Shown in pieces: positions 1-4,815 of a stretch of DNA of 9,238 nt. A program made the translations under genes and the position numbers. The stretch covers positions 1-9,238 of the forward strand of contig JAPKYM010000338.1 of NCBI GenBank assembly GCA_026394315.1. The letters are read 5' to 3'. This DNA is from Candidatus Bathyarchaeota archaeon. GTDB taxonomy: Archaea > Thermoproteota > Bathyarchaeia > 40CM-2-53-6 > RBG-13-38-9. Below the pieces are notes generated by a model. It was not told the origin of the DNA and searched no databases. It saw only the letters and a program-made list of their open reading frames with translations. Position 1 is the first letter of the stretch. Each line of letters begins with the position of its first letter.

Positions 1-1
1 C

Positions 2-418
2 TTTGGGCAGGTGATAGCATACGTGACAATTGATGGCAACAACATGGCATTGCATCTCAGAGAGAAAATACTCGCCTCGTTGGAGTGTCTTGGTATCGAT
101 GGGGGTGAAATAATGACTACTGACACGCACGTCGTTAACGGGCTTGTTCCAGCAAGGCTTGGCTACCATCCTGTAGGAGAGGCAATGGATCACAACGTAG
201 TAATTGATCTTGTTAGGGCCACTGTTGAAAGGGCCAAACAGGACCTAGAGGAGGCTACGGTCTCGGCGTCCTCAGGGAGTGTTAGGGTGAAGAGCCTGGG
301 GTCCAAGTCTCTTGAGAGTCTCCTGTCTTTCATGTATGGGGTTGCTAAGCTAGTGGCACTGTATATGTTGATGCTATTTCTTGGTTCGAACCTTGTTGGA
401 CTCATGATCATTCGCTAA
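2..418 (+). CDS. DUF2070-type archaeal membrane protein, C-terminal part (5' end outside window)
   Basis: The frame is open from the window edge (codons TTT GGG CAG precede the GTG at 11), so this is the 3' end of a longer gene and that GTG is probably internal. About 139 residues are visible. The soluble part contains IDGNNM, TTDTHVVNGL and GYHPVGEAMDHN, which I associate from memory with the C-terminal cytosolic domain of DUF2070 proteins, an archaeal multi-pass membrane family of unknown biochemistry. The D/H/N-rich motifs suggest metal or phosphate chemistry, but that is inference. After a Ser-rich linker, the last ~30 residues (LLSFMYGVAKLVALYMLMLF onward) form a hydrophobic helix, probably a membrane anchor, ending in a short basic tail. 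The stop codon directly abuts the region of the G1PDH gene, suggesting co-transcription. The family call is moderate; partial membrane protein is firm. Confidence 0.6.
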   Translation, partial: FGQVIAYVTIDGNNMALHLREKILASLECLGIDGGEIMTTDTHVVNGLVPARLGYHPVGEAMDHNVVIDLVRATVERAKQDLEEATVSASSGSVRVKSLGSKSLESLLSFMYGVAKLVALYMLMLFLGSNLVGLMIIR

Positions 419-445
419 GTGGTATGTCGTTTGAGTCTTCACTAT

Positions 446-1480
446 ATGCAGCTTCCCCGCGAAGTGATAGTTGGAAATGGCATTATGCGATCATTGGGTG
501 AAGTCTGCGAAAAGCTCGGCTTCAAAGGAAACGTTCTGATAATGACTGGCCCAAAGATGATTAGTCTGGCTCAAGGAGATGTGACGGACTCACTGAAGGA
601 AGCATCTTTCTCTGTGAGCTACTTCACAGTCAAATCCGCAACAATGGAATCTGTAAAGATGGCTGAGGAAAGGATCAAGCAAGTGAGACCATCAATCGTG
701 ATAGGGCTGGGAGGCGGAAAGGACATAGACATAGCAAAGCTCTCCTCAGCCAACAGGAGAGCGCCTTTCATAAGTGTGCCAACAACCGCATCTCACGATG
801 GCATAGCAAGTTCTCATGCATCGATCAAAGGGCTCGATAAACCTTATTCCCTCAGAGGCCAAGCGCCTTTGGCAATAATTGCTGATATTTCAGTAATCTC
901 GAAGTCACCATACAGGCTGATTGCGAGCGGCTGCGGGGACGTCGTTGCCAAATATACTGCCGTAAGAGATTGGAGGCTTGCTCACAGAGTCAAAGGGGAA
1001 TACTTCGGTGATTATGCCGCGGAACTGGCACTTATGAGTGCAAGACTAGTGATGAGAAATGCAGGCTCGATAAGAAAGCTCGGCGAGAACGCTGTCAGAA
1101 CCGTCGTCGAGGCTTTGATAAGTTGTGGTGTTTCAATGAGCATAGCTGGAAGCAGCAGGCCCTGCAGTGGTTCCGAGCACATGTTCAGTCACGCCCTTAC
1201 TATGATGGCGCCCAAGCCCGCCCTTCACGGTGAACAGTGCGGCGTGGGAGCGATAATGAGTGCTTGCCTTCAAAAGGCGAATTGGGAGTTACTCAGGCAA
1301 GTACTACAAAAGATTGGGGCTCCTACAACTTCTTCGGAGCTTGAAATAGAAAATAAATTCATAGTAAAAGCCCTCACAATGGTTCATAAGGTTAGGCCTG
1401 AGAGGTACACCGTATTTGGAGAAAGAGGTCTTACAGCCTCTCAGGCTGAGAGACTTGCAAGAAAGTCGGGCGTCATATAG
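446..1480 (+). CDS. egsA: sn-glycerol-1-phosphate dehydrogenase (G1PDH)
   Basis: NAD(P)-dependent enzyme that reduces dihydroxyacetone phosphate to sn-glycerol-1-phosphate, the first committed step in making the archaeal glycerol-lipid backbone. It is cytosolic and belongs to the iron-dependent-alcohol-dehydrogenase/glycerol-dehydrogenase fold. Residues counted from the chosen ATG: GLGGGKDID (nucleotide binding, ~87-95), VPTTASHDGIASSHASI (~111-127), GCGDVVAK (~162-169), GSSRPCSGSEHMFSH (~235-249) and ALHGEQCG (~259-266). Family knowledge places the catalytic metal on an Asp in the GCGD motif and on the His residues of the SEH and LHGE motifs; all three are present (about D165, H245, H261). 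The length of 344 residues is normal. I chose ATG 446 because MQLPREVIVGNG matches the usual G1PDH N-terminus. The frame is open back to a GTG at 419, but that would add nine atypical residues. No strong ribosome binding site is visible, consistent with coupling to the upstream gene. Confidence 0.95.
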   Translation: MQLPREVIVGNGIMRSLGEVCEKLGFKGNVLIMTGPKMISLAQGDVTDSLKEASFSVSYFTVKSATMESVKMAEERIKQVRPSIVIGLGGGKDIDIAKLSSANRRAPFISVPTTASHDGIASSHASIKGLDKPYSLRGQAPLAIIADISVISKSPYRLIASGCGDVVAKYTAVRDWRLAHRVKGEYFGDYAAELALMSARLVMRNAGSIRKLGENAVRTVVEALISCGVSMSIAGSSRPCSGSEHMFSHALTMMAPKPALHGEQCGVGAIMSACLQKANWELLRQVLQKIGAPTTSSELEIENKFIVKALTMVHKVRPERYTVFGERGLTASQAERLARKSGVI

Positions 1481-1494
1481 TCAAAAGAATCTGG

Positions 1495-1517
1495 TCCTAG
1501 GTCCTCGGGAACTAGGG
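1495..1517. terminator. Hairpin between convergent genes, candidate 3'-end/termination element
   Basis: The sequence folds as TCCTAG / G / TCC - TCG - GGA / A / CTAGGG. That is a five-base-pair outer stem plus a terminal T-G wobble, one G-A mismatch, a three-base-pair inner stem and a TCG triloop. It starts 14 nt after the egsA stop and covers the stop codon of the convergent RAM-protein gene. On the minus strand a short T run (TTCTTTTGA, 1482-1490) follows the stem; on the plus strand no T tract follows. The structure is seen directly. A role in termination or mRNA 3'-end protection is inference, because archaeal termination relies mainly on T tracts. Confidence 0.4.
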
Positions 1518-1736
1518 GCTAGCTAGTGTTTCAGTACTTCTGACGCCTTTCATGGCATTTATCTGGGCCGTTATGGACTTCAGTTCTTTGTACTCTGAGA
1601 CTTCCATGAGAGCTATTATGTCCCATCTTCCGTAGACCATGTATGTCTTCCGTACCTGCTTGAACTTCTTAACCTCTGATAACGTGTCCTCGATCCTTGT
1701 TGGTATTGTCTTAATCAAAACGCAAGCATTCAACAT
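1512..1736 (-). CDS. Stand-alone Lrp/AsnC ligand-binding (RAM) domain protein, copy 2
   Basis: A 74-residue protein that is essentially one Lrp/AsnC C-terminal ligand-binding (RAM/SMALL) alpha-beta domain with no helix-turn-helix. Signature segments are ACVLIKT near the start, the central YMVYGRWDIIALMEV strand-turn-strand, and the terminal GVRSTETL. Such proteins typically oligomerise and sense amino acids or partner with full-length Lrp regulators; the ligand here is unknown. The ATG at 1736 follows the stop of the upstream paralogue by 12 nt and has a good Shine-Dalgarno (GAGGGTGAG, ending six nt before the ATG), so the two are almost certainly co-transcribed. It resembles the neighbouring copy along its full length (A-C-x-L-I, G-R-[WY]-D and TETL shared), indicating tandem duplication and divergence. 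Its stop codon lies inside the hairpin shared with egsA. Confidence 0.85.
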   Translation of the reverse strand: MLNACVLIKTIPTRIEDTLSEVKKFKQVRKTYMVYGRWDIIALMEVSEYKELKSITAQINAMKGVRSTETLASP

Positions 1737-1748
1737 TGGTTCTCACCC

Positions 1749-1979
1749 TCAGATCTTCATCTCCGGCAGAGTTTCAGTGAATACTACCCCGCCAATCTTG
1801 CCCATCTTCATTACGGTAGACCCGAGAGTCTCGTAATCCGGGATCTCAATATCTACAACGACATCATATCTGCCTAAGACCGCCATAACGTTCTTTGTTT
1901 CCTTGAATTGCTTCATGCGGTCCACTACCTCATCGAATCTTCCACGTTCGGTCCTTATCAGAATGCAAGCCGAGATCAT
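1749..1979 (-). CDS. Stand-alone Lrp/AsnC ligand-binding (RAM) domain protein, copy 1
   Basis: A 76-residue single RAM-domain protein without a DNA-binding domain. Visible hallmarks are MISACILIRTE, VMAVLGRYDVVVDIEI and VVFTETLPEMKI, the usual strand pattern of the Lrp/AsnC effector-binding fold. The frame stays open upstream to 2153, but the family always begins at the ISACILI strand, and ATG 1979 is preceded by GAGAGGATGA, a good ribosome binding site. The longer upstream reading is therefore rejected. It is the first gene of a two-gene minus-strand unit. The promoter region just upstream has a TATA-like box and two perfect short inverted repeats, so control by a DNA-binding partner (for example a full-length Lrp regulator elsewhere in the genome) is possible but unproven. 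The ligand cannot be deduced. Confidence 0.85.
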   Translation of the reverse strand: MISACILIRTERGRFDEVVDRMKQFKETKNVMAVLGRYDVVVDIEIPDYETLGSTVMKMGKIGGVVFTETLPEMKI

Positions 1980-1997
1980 ATATTCATCCTCTCTATC

Positions 1998-2011
1998 GTT
2001 GCTTGAGCAAC
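1998..2011. repeat. Perfect inverted repeat (6-2-6) just downstream of the TATA-like box, candidate operator
   Basis: GTTGCT-TG-AGCAAC is a perfect six-base inverted repeat with a two-base centre. It touches the downstream edge of the TATA-like box and lies between it and the predicted transcription start of the RAM-protein pair. A factor bound here would block polymerase or TFB/TBP access. As RNA only part of it would be transcribed, so a DNA site is more likely than a hairpin. No binding protein can be named. Confidence 0.45.
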
Positions 2012-2018
2012 TATAAAA
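2011..2018 (-). promoter_or_regulatory. TATA-like box for the RAM-protein pair
   Basis: On the minus strand the sequence reads TTTTATAG, preceded by the purine-rich AAAGCGG that could act as a BRE. The box lies about 32 nt upstream of the ATG at 1979. A transcript starting ~25 nt downstream of the box would have a leader of roughly 10-15 nt containing GAGAGGATGA. This is a pattern match only. Confidence 0.5.
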
Positions 2019-2024
2019 CCGCTT

Positions 2025-2037
2025 TCCTTGCCAAGGA
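2025..2037. repeat. Perfect inverted repeat (6-1-6) upstream of the BRE/TATA, candidate operator
   Basis: TCCTTG-C-CAAGGA is a perfect six-base inverted repeat with a one-base centre, just upstream of the possible BRE of the RAM-protein promoter. Its sequence differs from the downstream palindrome at 1998-2011. A site upstream of TATA in archaea is often an activator position, but this is inference. Confidence 0.35.
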
Positions 2038-2134
2038 TTTATCTTCCGTGTGCCGTTATCGGCTGCTCGTAGAACTGCACTCAAGGCATGAATCTGGAGT
2101 AATTTCAGAAACACTAGGTGGCGTCTTGAGAAAA

Positions 2135-2144
2135 GCCATATCTC
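2135..2144 (+). promoter_or_regulatory. Weak TATA-like element before the acetyltransferase gene
   Basis: GCCATATCTC, preceded by the A-rich GAGAAAA, lies ~30-40 nt upstream of the ATG at 2174. This is a reasonable position for a promoter with a short leader, but the match to an archaeal TATA box is poor. It is listed because the gene is divergent from the RAM pair and needs its own promoter. Confidence 0.2.
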
Positions 2145-2173
2145 TTCATGCATAGGAATGAGGCATCAAGGGT

Positions 2174-2671
2174 ATGGAGCAGCACATGCCAAGATTCAGA
2201 AGGATACGAGAGCAAGACTTCCTCGAGATTATGCGTTTGGCTGAGTCATGTGATCCCATCCCTCTCGAGAGAGACTCGATATACCACTTGTTTACACGCC
2301 ACTTTGGAGATACTTGCTTTGTCGCAGTTGATAAAGGGAGAATTGTAGCATTTCTCTTGGGTATTATTTCGCAAACCAACCGCCGAATTGGTTATGTACA
2401 TAACATCTGCGTCGATCCTAATTGGCGAAGAAGAGGAATAGGTAGAAGACTCTATCAGCGCTTCATGTCTAAGATCGTAGATCAAGGGTGCAGAAGAGTA
2501 TTCTTGATAGTAAATCCCGCAAACATAGTCTCGATCGAGTTCCACAAGAGGCTGGGTTTTAGAGAATGTCTAGATGATGAGCTTGTTGAATTGGGTGATG
2601 TGAAGGCCATTAGAGACTACAACGGTCCCGGCAAACACATGGTAGTACTCTGGAGAGTTGCAAGTAGTTGA
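2174..2671 (+). CDS. GNAT-family N-acetyltransferase (RimI-like)
   Basis: A 165-residue acetyl-CoA-dependent N-acetyltransferase. The GNAT core is visible: an N-terminal RIREQDFLEIMRLAE helix region, strand beta-4 with YVHNICVDP (~74-82), the acetyl-CoA pyrophosphate loop RRRGIG (~85-90, matching Q/R-x-x-G-x-G/A) and the C-terminal NPANIVSIEFHKRLGFRE segment (~114-131), ending in DYNGPGKHMVV. This pattern is typical of RimI/ArdA-type enzymes that acetylate protein N-termini or small amines; the substrate cannot be read from sequence. ATG 2174 is used, but ATG 2186 is a fair alternative because GGAG lies six nt before it. The stop codon overlaps a TTG that could start the next gene, so the acetyltransferase and the pyrophosphatase are probably co-expressed. 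Confidence 0.85.
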   Translation: MEQHMPRFRRIREQDFLEIMRLAESCDPIPLERDSIYHLFTRHFGDTCFVAVDKGRIVAFLLGIISQTNRRIGYVHNICVDPNWRRRGIGRRLYQRFMSKIVDQGCRRVFLIVNPANIVSIEFHKRLGFRECLDDELVELGDVKAIRDYNGPGKHMVVLWRVASS

Positions 2672-2676
2672 TATCA

Positions 2677-3258
2677 ATGGTTGGACAATCAGGTGATAAG
2701 GTGGTTTTCGTCACCAGTAATCCAAACAAAGTGCTTGAAGTAAGGGGAAGTCTGGGAGAATACGGAATCACGTTCGAGCATCTGAATCTGAGATATCCTG
2801 AAATCCAGTCAGATTCTCTTCATCAGATAGCTTCGGCAAGCGCTAGGTATCTTTACAGGAGACTGAAGTGCCACCTGTTCGTTGAAGACTCTGGAATCTT
2901 CGTGGATTCGTTGAACGGTTTTCCTGGGCCATACTCTTCATATGTTCAGAAGACTATTGGCAATCCAGGAATACTGAAGCTTATGGAATCAGTTCCCTGC
3001 AGAGGTTCAAGATTCGAATCAGTCGTAGCATACATCAAATCAGCTGATGATCTTCATCTTTTTTCGGGAATAGTAGAAGGGAGCATCTCCAAAAAGATGA
3101 AGGGGAAGGAGTGGGGGTTTGACCCGATATTCATTCCCCTTGGGTCAACTCAGACTTATGCTGAAATGGGCATCGAGGCGAAGCAGAGACTTTCCCATAG
3201 ACGTGCTGCTATCGAGAGGCTCGCAATATGGATGACCAGAAAAGTATCAAAAAGATAG
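2677..3258 (+). CDS. rdgB: XTP/dITP diphosphatase (RdgB/HAM1 family)
   Basis: House-cleaning pyrophosphatase that hydrolyses deaminated purine triphosphates (XTP, ITP, dITP) to monophosphates plus pyrophosphate, keeping them out of DNA and RNA. It is cytosolic, dimeric and Mg-dependent. Counted from ATG 2677, it has VFVTSNPNK (~10-18, the nucleotide-binding T/S-N-x-x-K motif), LFVEDSGIFVDSLNGFPGPY (~67-86, with the catalytic acidic ED), WGFDPIF (~146-152, base recognition) and LSHRRAA (~172-178). These are the standard family motifs in order. At 193 residues it has the usual family size. A TTG at 2668 overlapping the upstream stop (TTGA) is an alternative start that adds three residues. The gene ends two nt before the convergent Bud32 gene. 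Confidence 0.93.
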   Translation: MVGQSGDKVVFVTSNPNKVLEVRGSLGEYGITFEHLNLRYPEIQSDSLHQIASASARYLYRRLKCHLFVEDSGIFVDSLNGFPGPYSSYVQKTIGNPGILKLMESVPCRGSRFESVVAYIKSADDLHLFSGIVEGSISKKMKGKEWGFDPIFIPLGSTQTYAEMGIEAKQRLSHRRAAIERLAIWMTRKVSKR

Positions 3259-3260
3259 AG

Positions 3261-3872
3261 TCAAAGCCTCTCGCCAGAGTACCTGCCTCTGCACTCGATC
3301 TCTCTCACCTTCTTCAGGACTCTCAAGGAAGATTGGTTGCCAACGATTTTCTCGTATCCAGACAGGATTGCCATCATGGCCTCCTGCGAATGAAAATGAT
3401 GTGTACTGTCAAGCACCCTCTTCATTAGATGAAGGTCGACTCCCATGTCTTCCTCATTGTGTGAGTGAAAACTCAGGCCAAAGTCTATCAGGACTACCTT
3501 GTCTTCCTCTAGGCGGATCATGTTTGAAGTAGTCAGATCCCCGTGTATGAGTGATGCTCTATGAAGTTGCCCTATATGCATTCCAATGCCTTCACATAGC
3601 TTCACCCGATCTTGGTGATTCAACTTGTCAAGTATCTCTTTGACTCTTGGCCCCTGTACATACTCCATGACTAGTGTTGCATTATCCATGTCAACAAAGT
3701 AGACAAGAGGCGTCGGCACCGCTGCCTTTTTCGCTTCGTGTAAGTTCTCAGCTTCGCGTATGGTTCGAGAAGTCCGCAATCTATAGTCCAAGCTCGGATG
3801 TCGGTAAGCTTTCGGCATTCTTACTTTGAACATTGCCGTATTTCCTGTCAACAACATAGAATCTCGTATCAT
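3261..3872 (-). CDS. bud32: Bud32 kinase/ATPase (KEOPS subunit), N-terminally truncated
   Basis: Small atypical protein kinase/ATPase of KEOPS that supports Kae1 in tRNA t6A synthesis. From ATG 3872 it would be ~203 residues: FKVRMPKAYRHPSLD (~15-29, with the ATP-contacting Lys about K16), RTSRTIREAE (~33-42), the hinge VMEYVQGP (~68-75), the catalytic loop HGDLTTSN (~110-117), IDFGLSF (~129-135) and VDLHLMKR (~145-152). The Arg-rich tail is typical of the family. What is missing is the N-terminal G-A-E-A glycine-loop element expected immediately upstream; the DNA there is Kae1-coding in another frame. The start is uncertain: the frame is open back to a GTG at 3929, but that extension only reads kae1 sequence out of frame. 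GGATC directly abuts ATG 3872, too close for a normal ribosome binding site. This may be half of a damaged Kae1-Bud32 fusion. Confidence 0.8.
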   Translation of the reverse strand: MIRDSMLLTGNTAMFKVRMPKAYRHPSLDYRLRTSRTIREAENLHEAKKAAVPTPLVYFVDMDNATLVMEYVQGPRVKEILDKLNHQDRVKLCEGIGMHIGQLHRASLIHGDLTTSNMIRLEEDKVVLIDFGLSFHSHNEEDMGVDLHLMKRVLDSTHHFHSQEAMMAILSGYEKIVGNQSSLRVLKKVREIECRGRYSGERL

Positions 3873-4698
3873 GATCCTTCGCGACCGATTCGAGCATGGA
3901 TTGAAACCTCTTGTTTGCGGCGACCCCACCAGTAAGTAATAGCTCTTTTTTCTCGGTATGAGCTAGCGCTCGCTCGGTTGCCTCAGCCATCATTGAAAAC
4001 GCGACTTCCTGAAGGGAGAAGCAGAGGTCAGGTAGCGCCGCCCCTTTACCATATGCGCGTAATGATGCAGACAGTAGACCTGAGAAGGCTACATCATTAC
4101 CCTTAACTGTATAGGGTAAGTCGATGAAGTCCCCTCCGCTTTCTGACACTCTCTCAATTTCTGGCCCTCCAGGCGTCGCCAGGCCCGTCTCCCTTGCGAA
4201 CATGTCGAAGAGGTTACCGATCGTAATATCCTCCGTCTCGCCACAAATTCGCCATCTTCTAGCAGCAAAGGCTGTGATAGCACTGTGGCCGCCAGAAACA
4301 AGAACCACTAACGGGTCTAATGCCCCAGTAGTCAAGCACGCGATCTCAATATGTGCCAAAGCGTGGTTGACCGGCACCAGAGGCTTGTGAAGATAGACTG
4401 ATAAGGCTCTCGCCACCGTTGCACCAACCCTTAGACAAGGACCCAAGCCGGGTCCGCATGCAAAGGCTATCACGTCTAGATCTCTTGGCCTTATTCGCGA
4501 TTTCTTCAAAGCCTCAAGGATGACCTCATGTGCTTTACTGTTGTGGTGTTGCGCTGCTTCACTCGGGTGTATCCCCCTACCAAGTGGGGGTACGTAGGCG
4601 GCTTTTGCGTCTGAACAGATGACTCCTTCGCCTGAAGCAACTGCAGCTCCGAAGGTATGTGCTGTGGATTCGATCCCAAGGCAGAAAGGGTGTCTCAT
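3781..4698 (-). CDS. kae1: Kae1 (KEOPS tRNA threonylcarbamoyladenosine transferase), C-terminus truncated and frameshifted
   Basis: Catalytic KEOPS subunit (Kae1/Qri7/TsaD family) that transfers threonylcarbamoyl to A37 of ANN-decoding tRNAs. ATG 4698 gives 305 residues with GGAG seven nt upstream; an earlier ATG at 4740 lacks this. Family motifs are clear: GIESTAHTFG (~8-17), the metal-binding NHALAHIE (~111-118, H112 and H116), VSGGHSA (~134-140), GETEDITIGNLFDMFARETG (~153-172), PGGPEIE (~176-182), FSGL (~205-208) and LLTGGVAANKR (~254-264), continuing to TRFYVV (~278-283). The family should then continue with a DNG-A/G-MIA motif, whose Asp is a metal ligand, and a tail of some 40-50 residues. 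Instead the frame enters bud32-coding DNA out of frame and stops after 22 unrelated residues. The third frame here has stops, so the missing segment is not encoded nearby. An inactive product, a clone/assembly deletion or a real degenerate KEOPS gene are the options. Confidence 0.9.
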   Translation of the reverse strand: MRHPFCLGIESTAHTFGAAVASGEGVICSDAKAAYVPPLGRGIHPSEAAQHHNSKAHEVILEALKKSRIRPRDLDVIAFACGPGLGPCLRVGATVARALSVYLHKPLVPVNHALAHIEIACLTTGALDPLVVLVSGGHSAITAFAARRWRICGETEDITIGNLFDMFARETGLATPGGPEIERVSESGGDFIDLPYTVKGNDVAFSGLLSASLRAYGKGAALPDLCFSLQEVAFSMMAEATERALAHTEKKELLLTGGVAANKRFQSMLESVAKDHDTRFYVVDRKYGNVQSKNAESLPTSELGL

Positions 4699-4730
4699 CG
4701 ATTTTCTCCATCTGATTATCTGTAACGTCT

Positions 4731-4738
4731 GATAAATC
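4731..4738 (-). promoter_or_regulatory. TATA-like element for kae1
   Basis: The minus strand reads GATTTATC about 33-40 nt upstream of the kae1 ATG at 4698, the right distance for a short-leader archaeal transcript that would just include GGAG. The divergent spacer is AT-rich, so chance matches are likely. Confidence 0.35.
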
Positions 4739-4753
4739 AATTCAAATTATCTG

Positions 4754-4767
4754 GAAAGGTTAAAGTA
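4754..4767 (+). promoter_or_regulatory. BRE/TATA-like element for the aIF2-gamma operon
   Basis: GAAAGG followed by TTAAAGTA resembles a BRE plus a weak TATA box. It lies ~50 nt upstream of the TTG at 4816 and would give a leader of ~25 nt containing GAGATGAG as a weak ribosome binding site. This element would drive the five-gene plus-strand operon. It is a pattern match only. Confidence 0.35.
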
Positions 4768-4815
4768 AACGCTGTCTTCAATAAGGTAGCCACTCAGATT
4801 TTGAGATGAGACATA

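Noticed and set aside
1980..2153. N-terminal extension of RAM protein copy 1 back to ATG 2153
   Set aside because: The extension is unlike the family, covers the promoter and palindromes, and the internal ATG 1979 has a good ribosome binding site.
2040..2173. A small gene or structured RNA in the divergent spacer upstream of the acetyltransferase
   Set aside because: Only short readings without ribosome binding sites or recognisable residues are present, and no convincing stem was found beyond the palindromes already listed.
3873..3929. Bud32 start at GTG 3929
   Set aside because: These codons are Kae1 (GGVAANKRFQ region) read out of frame and contain no Bud32 glycine-loop motif.
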